Of a stretch of 64,000 bases of DNA, positions 37,773 to 47,047 are shown in pieces (within the stretch, counting starts at the first letter, position 1; every line of letters begins with the position of its first letter). Under the pieces are notes generated by a model, which made no database searches, had not been told where the DNA came from, and worked only from the letters and a program-made list of their open reading frames with translations. The DNA is from Gemmatimonadales bacterium UBA7889 (GTDB lineage: Bacteria > Gemmatimonadota > Gemmatimonadetes > Longimicrobiales > Gaopeijiaceae), in the NCBI GenBank assembly GCA_002501085.1, contig DLRL01000029.1:9054-73053 (forward strand), given 5' to 3'. The translations under genes were made by a program, and so were the position numbers.

Positions 37773-39185
37773 GTGAACGAAGCTGACCCACAGGATTTTA
37801 CCTCCCATAGAAGGCAACCTGCTAAGAAAATTATGACCAAACCAAAAGATGGAGTCCCCGAGGTTGAAGCTGGCGTAAGATCTGAGCCGGCAACAAATAG
37901 AATTTCAGTCGACCCAGATAGTCTGCCAACTATCCCGGCTGCGATGGAGTACGACTACACGAACTTCTATTTCGGGGCTGGAACTGATGCGTTCGCTCTG
38001 CTAGAGCCATTCGATGACTGGTGGGGGCAGGTTCATCCCGCAGGTTACTACCTCTACGAGCTACCACTCCGCTCAGCCCCATCAACTCGAGTCGACGTTG
38101 AGGACACAAAAACAGGTGAGATACGACGGGGACTCGTCAATTTTGCCTCGTACAACTATCTGGGGCTCTCATATAGGCCGGAGGTCAAGGAAGCAATCAA
38201 GGAAGCGGCTGACATCTACGGAGGCGGGTCCTCAGGATCACCGATCTTGAGTGGTACAACACACCTACATGAGCAGTTCTCCGCAGAAGTAGCTGCGTTT
38301 AAGGGCAAAGAAGCTGCGCTTATCTTCCCCACGGGTTACAGCGCTAATGTCGGGACGATCGCAGGATTGATGCGTTCGGGTGACTTGATCGTAGCCGATC
38401 AATACGCCCACGCCAGCATCGTCGACGGCATGATTCTATCGAAAGCCAAGTCCCGGTTCTTCAGACACAATCGGGCGGACGACCTCGATCGTAAATTGAA
38501 AGGCTTCGACGGAAAGAAACTGGTAATCGTTGAGGGCGTGTACTCCATGGACGGTGACGTCACAGCGCTAGCTGATATAGTCGCAGTGTGCCGTGCCCGC
38601 GGGGCTCGGATCATGATCGACGAAGCACACTCAGCCTTCGTATATGGTGCTACCGGAAAGGGTGTAGTCGAAGACATAGGGTTAGATGATGAGGTGGACA
38701 TCCACCTCGGCACCTTCTCTAAGAGTCTTGGCGGACAAGGCGGCTACACCGCGGGCTCTCTCAAGCTCATTAACTATCTCCGCGGGTTCTCACGATCACG
38801 GTTCTTCTCTTGCGCTCTCTCCCCAGTCGTGGTGGCTGGACTAAGAAAGGCTCTAGAAATCGCGAGCAACGAACCGGAACTCCGAACGAAACTCTGGAAA
38901 AACGTTGCTTATATGCAGAAATTGCTGGGTGATGCCGAAGTCCCGATCGGTGACTCCACCTCACAGGTAATTCCCATTATGGTCCGCGACGATGCGCGCG
39001 TACTGGCAATGGGCGAGGAGCTATTCCGGGAAGGAGTGTACATCAACCCAGTCATCTATCCCGCAGTCGGCAAACATAAATCACGGTTCCGAATGTCGAT
39101 CTCAGCAGCACACACGTCGGAGGAACTTGAAGAGGGCGCAGCCGCGATCGTGCGCGTCTTGCAGAGGTTCGGCATATGTCCTTAG
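37773..39185 (+). CDS. Alpha-oxoamine synthase (BioF/SPT/KBL family) with N-terminal extension
   Basis: 470 residues. The PLP domain has FASYNYLGLSYRPEV, YAHASIVDGM with His213, MIDEAHSAFVYG with Asp283 and His286, and Schiff-base Lys317 in LGTFSKSLGGQGGY. The enzyme joins an amino acid to an acyl thioester with loss of CO2, as in serine palmitoyltransferase, 2-amino-3-ketobutyrate ligase and AONS. About 60-100 extra N-terminal residues precede the fold (EYDYTNFYFGAGTDAF), and no biotin genes are near, so biotin synthesis is unlikely. Start: GTG at 37773, or ATG at 37833 giving 450 residues. Its end overlaps the next gene by ten bases, a sign of coupled function. Confidence 0.85.
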   Translation: MNEADPQDFTSHRRQPAKKIMTKPKDGVPEVEAGVRSEPATNRISVDPDSLPTIPAAMEYDYTNFYFGAGTDAFALLEPFDDWWGQVHPAGYYLYELPLRSAPSTRVDVEDTKTGEIRRGLVNFASYNYLGLSYRPEVKEAIKEAADIYGGGSSGSPILSGTTHLHEQFSAEVAAFKGKEAALIFPTGYSANVGTIAGLMRSGDLIVADQYAHASIVDGMILSKAKSRFFRHNRADDLDRKLKGFDGKKLVIVEGVYSMDGDVTALADIVAVCRARGARIMIDEAHSAFVYGATGKGVVEDIGLDDEVDIHLGTFSKSLGGQGGYTAGSLKLINYLRGFSRSRFFSCALSPVVVAGLRKALEIASNEPELRTKLWKNVAYMQKLLGDAEVPIGDSTSQVIPIMVRDDARVLAMGEELFREGVYINPVIYPAVGKHKSRFRMSISAAHTSEELEEGAAAIVRVLQRFGICP

Positions 39186-39838
39186 GGAGCTATCACTTCC
39201 ATACAGGGGTCAGCGCCTTCTTTGAGATGGCGACAGCAGACGCCCGCGCACTCTTGCCCCAACATCTTGAGCCTATCGAGGTGCGCCATCAACGGAGTGT
39301 GCTTTCTGTCACAGCCTTCCTCTTCGATGATAGTGTTGTGGGCCCTTACACTGAGGTCATGTTCTCGGTAATCGTTCCACCGACTGTGGCTCAATTGGGT
39401 CCGCACGCAAAGGCAGGATTCTTTCCCTTCCTTGCTGCCACAAGTTCAGAGGAGGCCCGACGCATCAAGTCTGAGCGCTTTCACTTCCCCTATCATGAAG
39501 AAGACATCAAGGCGCAGTTCATCGAGAGAGAAGGCCGCATGCGTGTGCGGGTCTTCGGAGGAGAAGATCCAGTTGTTGACATGAGCGTAACCCGAGGCAC
39601 TTGGGAGACCACCACGCTTTTACTTCAGGGTTACATGATGAACGGATCTGAGCGCCTTCGAACAACACTTCAAATCAGTGGTGAATACACAGTTCATGAA
39701 AATGAACAGGGTGAGATGACACTCTTTCCGCACCCCATGATCGCTAAGCACTTTCCGGGTGAGGTCTCCGCTTATCCGTTCCGCGAAACTTGGCTCAAAA
39801 ATGGAACTGAGGTCTTCCACAAACTGGAAGCCTTTTAG
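39176..39838 (+). CDS. Acetoacetate decarboxylase-like (beta-cone) protein
   Basis: 220 residues. The pattern GVSAFFEMATADARALLPQHLEPIEV, VTAFLFDDSVVGPYTEVMFSVIV, and a C-terminal part with paired strands recalls the acetoacetate-decarboxylase superfamily fold, whose members bind or decarboxylate beta-keto acids. I cannot point to the Schiff-base Lys of true ADC (Lys are at SERF- and HAK-type positions only), so decarboxylase activity is doubtful. It begins inside the last codons of the alpha-oxoamine synthase gene (ten-base overlap). This strongly suggests that it acts on that enzyme's beta-keto product. Confidence 0.55.
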   Translation: MSLGSYHFHTGVSAFFEMATADARALLPQHLEPIEVRHQRSVLSVTAFLFDDSVVGPYTEVMFSVIVPPTVAQLGPHAKAGFFPFLAATSSEEARRIKSERFHFPYHEEDIKAQFIEREGRMRVRVFGGEDPVVDMSVTRGTWETTTLLLQGYMMNGSERLRTTLQISGEYTVHENEQGEMTLFPHPMIAKHFPGEVSAYPFRETWLKNGTEVFHKLEAF

Positions 39839-39946
39839 TTAAAATTCCGCGTTCAGGATCATGCTTTTGAAGAAAGGCACGCTATCTCTCGTAGTAGTAG
39901 TTATCTGAGGGAGTATCGTTTGCAACCTGAAAGGCAAGGGAGTCAT

Positions 39947-41410
39947 ATGGTGCGACCAGATAGAATTCTATTGGGCTTCATTCTGCTGCTCGTCTGTTCG
40001 GGACCCGGGTTAGTCGCACAGGAAAACGAGAGGTTAGTTGGCAGTTGGCGTGGAGGGCTTGAAGTCGGAGGCGGAGCTTCCCTGACCATTGTTTTCAATA
40101 TCAGCCAGGACGCTGGCGGGGCATTCACCGGGACAATGGACAGCCCAGACCAGGGTGCAGTTGGTATCCCGCTAACTAGTGTAAGCATCGAAGGAAGTAG
40201 CGTAACTTTTAGTATCCAAGCCGTCCAAGGCGCATATACAGGGACTCTGTCAGACGAAGGAGACCAGATTTCTGGGACTTGGAGTCAAGGCCCAGCCTCA
40301 CTACCGCTCTCACTCGTAAAGGGGGATGCCCTCCCACCACCAGAGCGGCCACAAGAGCCCAGGCCTCCTTATCCTTACAGCTCCGAGGAAGTGACGTTCA
40401 GGAATACTGAAGCAGGGATTGATTTAGCTGGAACCCTTACTATTCCAGATGGTCTTGGGCCATTTCCTGGGGCTGTGCTGGTCAGCGGATCAGGACCCCA
40501 AGACCGCGATGAATCACTGATGGGGCACAAACCGTTCTGGGTTCTAGCGGACCACTTGAGCCGCAAAGGAATCGCGGTTCTCCGCTTCGATGACCGCGGG
40601 GTGGGCTCGTCCGGTGGGGAATTCGGGACCGCCACCTCAGAGGACTTTACCACAGATGCTCTAGCAGGAGTCGAATACCTTGAGGACCAGGACCGTATCG
40701 CGACAAATCGAGTAGGTATCGTCGGTCACTCAGAGGGCGGCCTCATCGCCCCTCTCGCCGCAACTCGGTCTGAAAGAGTCGCGTACATAGTCATGTTGGC
40801 CGGACCTGGCATACCAGGTATCGATATTCTTGTTGCTCAAGGACAACTCATTAACCGAGCTGCTGGCGCGCCTGAAGCAGCCGTAGAAATGAATGCTCGT
40901 CTTCAAAGCATGCTCGCAGACATTGCGAAGGAAGAGCCTGATCCAGAAAAAGCCGGCCCACTAATGCGCTCAGCAATGCGCGAGGAGATTGCGCTTCTCC
41001 CACAAGCTATTATGGAATTAATTCCAGAGTCCCAAATTAATGATGTAGCAATTAACACAACGGTTAATCAGTTCAACTCTCCGTGGTTCCGGTTCTTTTT
41101 ACACTATGATCCACGACCCGTCCTCGAACAGGTTTCTGTTCCCGTGCTCGCGATCTTCGGTGAGAAGGACCTTCAAGTACCGCACGACCTCAACGTTCCG
41201 GAAATCGAAGCAGCCTTCGAGCGTGGGAATAACGAAGCCGCGACAGTTCGAGTTCTACCAGGTCTGAACCACCTATTTCAGCAAGCTGAATCAGGTGCCC
41301 CATCGGAGTATCAGCAGATTGAGGAAACCTTTAATCAGAGCGCCTTAGAACTCGTCAGCTCGTGGATCCTCAAACAGTTCACAAGTCCGAAGGCAGACAC
41401 GCTGAACTAG
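39947..41410 (+). CDS. Exported alpha/beta hydrolase with N-terminal beta domain
   Basis: 487 residues. Signal peptide (LLGFILLLVCSGPGLVAQ), a beta-sandwich-like N-terminal domain (residues 25-120, LVGSWRGGLEVGGG, FTGTMDSPDQG) and an alpha/beta hydrolase: VSGSGPQDRDES, LRFDDRGVGSSGG, nucleophile GHSEGG, late Asp in GEKDLQVP and His in PGLNHLFQ. The layout matches a common exported esterase/peptidase-like group in Bacteroidota and Gemmatimonadota. The ATG at 39947 has AAGGGAG upstream. It follows the acetoacetate-decarboxylase-like gene by about 110 bases. Confidence 0.88.
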   Translation: MVRPDRILLGFILLLVCSGPGLVAQENERLVGSWRGGLEVGGGASLTIVFNISQDAGGAFTGTMDSPDQGAVGIPLTSVSIEGSSVTFSIQAVQGAYTGTLSDEGDQISGTWSQGPASLPLSLVKGDALPPPERPQEPRPPYPYSSEEVTFRNTEAGIDLAGTLTIPDGLGPFPGAVLVSGSGPQDRDESLMGHKPFWVLADHLSRKGIAVLRFDDRGVGSSGGEFGTATSEDFTTDALAGVEYLEDQDRIATNRVGIVGHSEGGLIAPLAATRSERVAYIVMLAGPGIPGIDILVAQGQLINRAAGAPEAAVEMNARLQSMLADIAKEEPDPEKAGPLMRSAMREEIALLPQAIMELIPESQINDVAINTTVNQFNSPWFRFFLHYDPRPVLEQVSVPVLAIFGEKDLQVPHDLNVPEIEAAFERGNNEAATVRVLPGLNHLFQQAESGAPSEYQQIEETFNQSALELVSSWILKQFTSPKADTLN

Positions 41411-41500
41411 CCTTTCAACAGACCGGCCAGCTATCTGACTTTCTGCTAACCCGGTTCCTAAATCTCTAGCTCACCCCCGCTATCACCATTAGCGTACGTG

Positions 41501-42331
41501 ATGCCAGCACGCCCACAGGATTTAATCTTTACGCTCTACGGTGAATACCTGCTGCACCGAAAGGAACCGATATGGGTCGGGAGCCTTATCGCACTCCTGC
41601 AACCTTTCGACCTCTCGGAAGGAGCAGTGCGTACTGTTCTTTCTCGGATGGCTCGAAAAGGGTGGCTCAAGGCCCACCGCACAGGGAAGCACTCCTTTTA
41701 CGATCTCGCCCCAAAGGGCCGGCAACTTCTGGAGGATGGCGAGGATCGCATCTTCCATCCCTCATGGGACAATCCGTGGGATGGCTCCTGGTTCCTGATC
41801 GCCTATTCGATTCCGGAGGACGTTCGCCACTTACGAGACCGGCTCCGGGATCGTCTTGCATGGCTTGGCTTTGGTTCACTGGGAAACGGGCTGTGGATCT
41901 CGCCTCATGATGTAGAAGAAAAGGTGCAAAGGGTTGCGAAACAATTGAAAATTGAGCGCCATCTCGAGTGCTTTCAAGCTCGCCGTGTTAACAAGCAAGA
42001 TGTCCAGGAACTCGTAGCAAAGTGTTGGGATCTTGCAACGGTAAATCAGCAATACTTAGCCTTTTCCGGTCGCTGGCAATCGGAGCTGGAAAGGTGCAGC
42101 GCCGGTGTCCCGACAGGTGATGTGACACACGAGGAATGCTTCGCGGTACGCTTTGACCTCATTCATGAGTATCGGGCATTCCCGCTTATAGACCCTTACT
42201 TGCCTCGATCTCTCTTACCTGAAAAGTGGAATGGTGAGGATGCTACTGAGTTATTCCATATGTTACACGAAATCCTCAAAGGGCCCGCCGATTCTTATGT
42301 TGACCAGATCTTGAATACGGAACGATCATGA
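41501..42331 (+). CDS. PaaX-family transcriptional regulator
   Basis: 276 residues. The N-terminal winged helix (LIFTLYGEYLL, SLIALLQPFDLSEGAVRTVLSRMARKGWL, TGKHSFYDLAPKG) and the PaaX middle and C-terminal domains (WFLIAYSIPEDVR, DRLAWLGFGSLGNGLWISP, DPYLPRSLLPEKW) are clear. PaaX represses phenylacetate degradation and senses phenylacetyl-CoA, but no paa gene is in this window. Its TGA overlaps the start of the HEAT-cyclophilin lipoprotein by four bases, an unusual partner. Start at ATG 41501, next to a GTG at 41498. Confidence 0.9.
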   Translation: MPARPQDLIFTLYGEYLLHRKEPIWVGSLIALLQPFDLSEGAVRTVLSRMARKGWLKAHRTGKHSFYDLAPKGRQLLEDGEDRIFHPSWDNPWDGSWFLIAYSIPEDVRHLRDRLRDRLAWLGFGSLGNGLWISPHDVEEKVQRVAKQLKIERHLECFQARRVNKQDVQELVAKCWDLATVNQQYLAFSGRWQSELERCSAGVPTGDVTHEECFAVRFDLIHEYRAFPLIDPYLPRSLLPEKWNGEDATELFHMLHEILKGPADSYVDQILNTERS

Positions 42332-44415
42332 CCCTGACTGGACGTACCTCTTTGAAGGCAACGACCTCAGTACTCATCCTGTGTATGGCTTGTTCAGCCC
42401 CCGATACTGGGCGAAAAGACCGTGCCGCAGAGGGATACCTGAAGATCATAGCAGCTGAAATCAATCGACCAACTAATGGCCCTGACCTCGAATTCTTAAT
42501 AGAGGCCACCAGCTACAGAGATGTATTTCTGCGAAGATCAGCTGTACGGGCCCTGGGGCGCCTGGAAAACCCGGCACTAATCAATGACCTCGCGCATCAT
42601 ATAGAGGATTCGCAAGCCGCGGTCCGGGTGGAAGCCGTAAATGCTCTCGCACAAGCCGTACACGGTAGTGACGGAGCACCAGTCCTACAAATATTTTTGG
42701 CCAGGATAGGATCAGAACATGACGAAAGAGTTTTGGGTGCGTTCGCTCGCGCGCTGGGCCGGCTACGCCTGGGTGATGAAGATCAAGGCTCGGCGCTAGA
42801 ACTATTGCTTAGTCTTGGCAATCTCGATCCCGTGCAGATTCCACCAAAGCTAGCTGAAGGGCTGGCTCTTGGACTTGAAGCATTAGCGAGAAGATCTGGA
42901 GGTGAACTACTCGGTGACCGAGCAAAGGGTCAGTTGGTCAGTATGCTGCGCTACCGATCTGCGGACGAACAGACCGCAGCGCGAGTAAGAGCACTAGCGC
43001 TGCTAACGCTACGGCACGCTGAAGCCATAACAGGACGCTATGTTGACGCAAGTCTTAGGGATCCAGATCCAGATGCGAGGATAATTGCGGCTGCATCCCT
43101 AGACCTTATGCCACCTGCACTACGCACTGAGTTCACGCGACGGGCCATCGGAGATCAATCATTGCGCGTGAGTGTTGAAGCGATCGGACAACTAGCAAAT
43201 CATCCCAGCAATATCCTCAAATGCCAGTGGTTGAATACGGCTCTAGAGGAAACAGACATCCGACCCATCAGAGCACTGGCGCTTGAGGCACTAGGAGAAC
43301 CGTGTCCGGATATTTCAGCTCAACAGCAAATCCTAATGGATGCCGTATCGGAAATTGGCGTAACAAATTCTACGGAGTGGCTGGCCCCTGCCCGGGCGCT
43401 TGTCTCCCTCGCTCGCATCGCACCAGAACTCGCCGAAGCTGCTCTCCCACAATTTTTGGAACATGAGAATGCATTCGTCCGAAGCTACGCAGCCACTACT
43501 GCTGCCCTCCTCGGACAAAGTGATGTACTACGGGTACTCTCCCGGGATCCAATTCCGAATGTGCGTACAGCGGCCATCCAACTCCTCGCTGCTCGAGATT
43601 CGGAGTCAATTGATGAGCTGTTGGTCAGTCAACTCTCTACAGATGACCCACAACTTCTAATGACAGCCGCGCGCCTCCTTGAAAATTCCCCACTAGGGCT
43701 TCAGGCAGCTTCGGCAACTCTTTTGGCGTTTGAGCGGATCTCAGCTAGTCAACGCGAAACATCGCGTGACGCCCGTCGAGCCTTACTGGAGCGTGTTAAT
43801 GAGTTCGGGAATGCTACAATGACAAGCCGACTCGAACCCTTCCTTCGGGACTTCGACCCTCAAGTCGCCACGGACATCGCGAGCATACTAGAGCGTTGGT
43901 CTGGCCAATCGAGACAGTCCAGCCCAGAACTCCTTCCAAGAGGCGACCTACCGAACCCGGCTGAACTATACGAACTCCGACACTCTGAGGTGATCCTCCA
44001 TATGGAAAGGGGTGGTGAGATCGTAATCCGTGCCCTCCCTGATGTTGCACTTACTAACGCCCAACGCTTCGTACGACTAGCGAATGAGGGCTACTTCGAT
44101 GGCCTCACATTTCACAGGTGGGAGCCGGGCTTTGTAATCCAAGGTGGCAGTCCGGGCGCAAACGAGTACTCCGGTGATGGCCTCTACACGAGGGACGAAG
44201 TTGATCTGTTACCCCACTGGCGTGGCACGGTAGGACTATCTACACGTGGGCACGACACTGGTGATGCACAGATCTTTATCAATCTTGCCCACAATGTTCG
44301 ACTCAACCACGACTACACGATCTTCGGTGTTGTCGTCGATGGGATGGAAGACATAGTCGACTTAGTCGTTGAAGGTGACGTCATCACACGGGCGGAGGTA
44401 CGCGTCGGTACTTAA
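42328..44415 (+). CDS. HEAT-repeat lipoprotein with C-terminal cyclophilin domain
   Basis: 695 residues. Lipoprotein signal (SVLILCMAC, then SAPDTG). Residues about 50-530 form HEAT/PBS-type repeats (RRSAVRALGRLENPALINDL, AAVRVEAVNALAQA, ARIIAAASLDLMP, FVRSYAATTAALLGQ, NVRTAAIQLLAARDS). Residues about 545-695 are a cyclophilin-type prolyl isomerase: NAQRFVRLANEGYFDGLTFHRWEPGFVIQGGSPGANEYSG, AQIFINLAHNVRLNHDYTIFG. The usual FHRV..F.IQGG core is intact. A periplasmic folding scaffold is likely. Translation is coupled to the PaaX-type regulator. Confidence 0.9.
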   Translation: MTLTGRTSLKATTSVLILCMACSAPDTGRKDRAAEGYLKIIAAEINRPTNGPDLEFLIEATSYRDVFLRRSAVRALGRLENPALINDLAHHIEDSQAAVRVEAVNALAQAVHGSDGAPVLQIFLARIGSEHDERVLGAFARALGRLRLGDEDQGSALELLLSLGNLDPVQIPPKLAEGLALGLEALARRSGGELLGDRAKGQLVSMLRYRSADEQTAARVRALALLTLRHAEAITGRYVDASLRDPDPDARIIAAASLDLMPPALRTEFTRRAIGDQSLRVSVEAIGQLANHPSNILKCQWLNTALEETDIRPIRALALEALGEPCPDISAQQQILMDAVSEIGVTNSTEWLAPARALVSLARIAPELAEAALPQFLEHENAFVRSYAATTAALLGQSDVLRVLSRDPIPNVRTAAIQLLAARDSESIDELLVSQLSTDDPQLLMTAARLLENSPLGLQAASATLLAFERISASQRETSRDARRALLERVNEFGNATMTSRLEPFLRDFDPQVATDIASILERWSGQSRQSSPELLPRGDLPNPAELYELRHSEVILHMERGGEIVIRALPDVALTNAQRFVRLANEGYFDGLTFHRWEPGFVIQGGSPGANEYSGDGLYTRDEVDLLPHWRGTVGLSTRGHDTGDAQIFINLAHNVRLNHDYTIFGVVVDGMEDIVDLVVEGDVITRAEVRVGT

Positions 44416-44562
44416 AAGATCGAACCAGCTCACATATCAAAAAGACCAGTTGCCCCAAGGCATAAATTACCTCTATTCTGGCCTTTGTCGGGCCAAGTAT
44501 TAGAAGGTAGTGATATTCCATTATCAGCTTCGCTCTGAAAACCCATCGCAATAAGGAAATCC

Positions 44563-45846
44563 ATGCAGCTTTACACAAAAATCTTGATCGGCCTCATAGG
44601 AGGTGCGGTTGTCGGTGCAGTCGCGAACATCGGCGGCATAACATGGTTACAGGACTTCCTGGGTAACATGGAGATACTCGGAACCGCGTTCATCAATCTC
44701 ATCACGATGATCGTGATTCCCCTCGTTGTCGCTAGCCTGCTCGTAGGAACTGCCTCACTTGGTGATCTTAGAAAACTCGGGCGAATTGGCGGAAAAACGC
44801 TGGCATATTACATGATCACCACAGCGGTAGCGGTAACAATCGGGCTCGGGCTAGCCAATGTCATACAACCTGGTGCGGGTGTTTCCGAGGAGACACGGAT
44901 CGAGCTGACAGAGCGCTACGGTGGAGACGCAGCAAGTCGAATGGATATCGCGGAGAACGCTCCAGGTTGGAAGGACACCCTACTCCGCGTGATTCCGAGA
45001 AACCCGGTTCGTGCAGCCGCAGACATGGACCTTCTCCCCCTCATTTTTTTCACAATCTGCTTTGGGGCGGCTCTAACGGTGATCGTACCTGAGCGAAAGG
45101 ATTCTGTGCTCACTTTTTTCCATGGGGTTAATGACACCTCTATGGTCCTAATTAACTGGATCATGGAGCTTGCCCCATACGCAGTCTTCGTCCTGATAGG
45201 GTCAGTCGTAGCAAACTTCGGCTTTGATCTCCTGCAAAGTCTACTGACTTACACAATTGTTGTCGCAGCAGGCCTTGGCCTACACGCACTGGGGACGTAC
45301 GGGCTGATTGTCCGGTTTCTCGCTGGGTTGAACCCATTGAAGTTCTATCCAAAGATCGCCGCGGCACCCTTGCTTGCTTTCTCGACTTCATCATCAAATG
45401 CCACACTTCCGCTGACAATCGAAACCGCAGAGAAAAAAGTCGGCGTCTCCAAGGAAGTGGCTAGTTTCGTCCTGCCGCTCGGCGCAACGATCAACATGGA
45501 CGGAACTGCACTCTACCAAGCTGTAGCCGTGTTGTTCATCGCTCAGATATATGGAATTGATTTGGGACTAGCGGAGCAGATGATCATTGTGCTAACTGCC
45601 ACACTCGCTTCCGTAGGAGCAGCCGGTGTGCCGTCTGCAGGTATTATCACACTCATCATCGTGCTGAATTCAGTAGGAATGGGAGAGCATGTGCAAGCTG
45701 GTATCGCGCTTATTCTTGGAGTCGACCGGATTCTTGACATGATCCGGACTTCAGTGAACGTGACAGGAGATCTGACATGCTCTGCGGTCATCGCACGCAG
45801 CGAAGGAGAATCTCTCACGCTTTCTACTACAGCATTGAGTGACTGA
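44563..45846 (+). CDS. Dicarboxylate/amino acid:cation symporter (second DAACS)
   Basis: 427 residues. Clear family features are the serine-rich hairpin AFSTSSSNATLPLTI, the canonical NMDGTALYQ motif, and the DRILDMIRTSVNVTGD substrate/cation site. This copy keeps the consensus, unlike the NKDGTS copy at 25.5-26.8 kb, so the two probably differ in substrate. A short insert (residues 105-150, EETRIELTERYGGDAASRMD) lies in an external loop. AAGGA precedes the ATG. A strong terminator closes the gene. Confidence 0.94.
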   Translation: MQLYTKILIGLIGGAVVGAVANIGGITWLQDFLGNMEILGTAFINLITMIVIPLVVASLLVGTASLGDLRKLGRIGGKTLAYYMITTAVAVTIGLGLANVIQPGAGVSEETRIELTERYGGDAASRMDIAENAPGWKDTLLRVIPRNPVRAAADMDLLPLIFFTICFGAALTVIVPERKDSVLTFFHGVNDTSMVLINWIMELAPYAVFVLIGSVVANFGFDLLQSLLTYTIVVAAGLGLHALGTYGLIVRFLAGLNPLKFYPKIAAAPLLAFSTSSSNATLPLTIETAEKKVGVSKEVASFVLPLGATINMDGTALYQAVAVLFIAQIYGIDLGLAEQMIIVLTATLASVGAAGVPSAGIITLIIVLNSVGMGEHVQAGIALILGVDRILDMIRTSVNVTGDLTCSAVIARSEGESLTLSTTALSD

Positions 45847-45880
45847 GTCACGTTAGCTGTATATACGGCACGGTTAGTAG

Positions 45881-45917
45881 AAAAGGCCCCGACGGACTGC
45901 TTCCGTCGGGGCCTTTT
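45881..45917 (+). terminator. Rho-independent terminator after the DAACS gene
   Basis: Sixteen-base perfect inverted repeat (45881-45896 with 45902-45917), five-base loop CTGCT, with the stem starting in AAAA and ending in TTTT. It lies 34 bases after the symporter stop and is symmetrical enough to work in both directions. Confidence 0.93.
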
Positions 45918-45987
45918 GATTAGAATTTCGCCGCTAGGTTAATCAGTCCTCACAGCCCGAGATCACTTCAAGCACAATGGGCCCAGA

Positions 45988-47028
45988 ATGAAAATCGGAT
46001 TAGTCGGCTTTGCCGGGTCAGGAAAGACGACCGTGTTCAATACAATGACCGGCTTAGACATTCCGGTCGGATACGGTGGTGACGTTCGTCTAGGTACCGT
46101 TCGTGTGCCAGACAAACGAATCGACGCTCTTACGAATATATTTTTACCAAAAAAGAGAACCTATGCAGAAATATCATTCTGCGATGTTCCTGGTGAACAC
46201 GGATCACATAAAAAAGGATTATCCCCTCGCGGACTCCAACAAATCCGCGATCAAGAAGCTCTCTGCCTAGTACTGCAGGACTTCGACAATCCGGCACTGG
46301 AAGGAACACCAGATCCACTCCTGGACTTGGAATCTTTCCATACAGAATGCGTCTTTGCAGATCTCGAAATTATTGAAAAGCGTCTCGACAGAGCTCGTAA
46401 GGAACAAGCGGACGCGCATGAGATCGCCACATTCGAACTCGCCCAAGCCAATCTTGAAGCAGAACGCCCACTCCGCCTTATCCCTGATGCAGATCTAGAC
46501 CGGTCGCTCATTAAGGGATACGGAATCCTCTCCGATCGCCCTTTACTTGTCGTGGTGAACCGTGATGAAGAGCACGCGTCTGATCCTCTTACCGGACGGT
46601 TGGATGCTCGAATTAGGGAATTCGGCGCCGCAGGCCTTACCCTGTGTGCCAGCATAGAGGCTGATATCGCCGGCATGGAGCCAGGAGACCAAGAAGAGTT
46701 TCTTGCTGATCTAGGCCTCAAGGAATCAGCATTATCAAGATTTATTAGATCGGCCTACGAACTACTTGATCTTATTTCCTTCTTCACGGTAGGGGAGGAT
46801 GAGGTTCGGGCATGGACGATCCGTCGTGGTACAAATGCACACCGAGCAGCTGGAAAGATTCATTCTGACTTGGAACGTGGATTCATTCGAGCAGAAGTGA
46901 CACCCTACGAAGTGTTTATGGATTATGGTTCCGAGGCAGCAGTAAAAGACGCCGGGAAACTCCAGGTGGAAGGCAAGAACTACCTTGTCTCTGATGGCGA
47001 CATCATGCATGTAAGGTTCAACGTGTAG
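45988..47028 (+). CDS. YchF-like GTPase/ATPase paralogue with TGS-type C-terminus
   Basis: 346 residues. The P-loop is GFAGSGKT (7-14), the switch II Asp lies in CDVPGEHG, and the base-recognition position reads VVNRDEE, neither the NKxD of GTPases nor the NMxE of true YchF. The C-terminal part (SFFTVGEDEVRAWTIRRGTNAHRAAGKIHSDLERGFIRAEV) is the DUF933/TGS domain that contacts the ribosome in YchF. The N-terminus matches a shorter group beside YchF (TTVFNTMTGLDIPVGYGGDVRLGTVRVPD). It probably acts at the ribosome or in stress. It sits alone between a terminator and a nested inverted repeat. Confidence 0.88.
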   Translation: MKIGLVGFAGSGKTTVFNTMTGLDIPVGYGGDVRLGTVRVPDKRIDALTNIFLPKKRTYAEISFCDVPGEHGSHKKGLSPRGLQQIRDQEALCLVLQDFDNPALEGTPDPLLDLESFHTECVFADLEIIEKRLDRARKEQADAHEIATFELAQANLEAERPLRLIPDADLDRSLIKGYGILSDRPLLVVVNRDEEHASDPLTGRLDARIREFGAAGLTLCASIEADIAGMEPGDQEEFLADLGLKESALSRFIRSAYELLDLISFFTVGEDEVRAWTIRRGTNAHRAAGKIHSDLERGFIRAEVTPYEVFMDYGSEAAVKDAGKLQVEGKNYLVSDGDIMHVRFNV

Positions 47029-47047
47029 GGAATCTCAGCTGTATGTA

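Noticed and set aside
37773..39185. Calling the oxoamine synthase BioF.
   Set aside because: No biotin genes are nearby, the N-terminus is far longer than BioF and the partner genes do not fit biotin synthesis.
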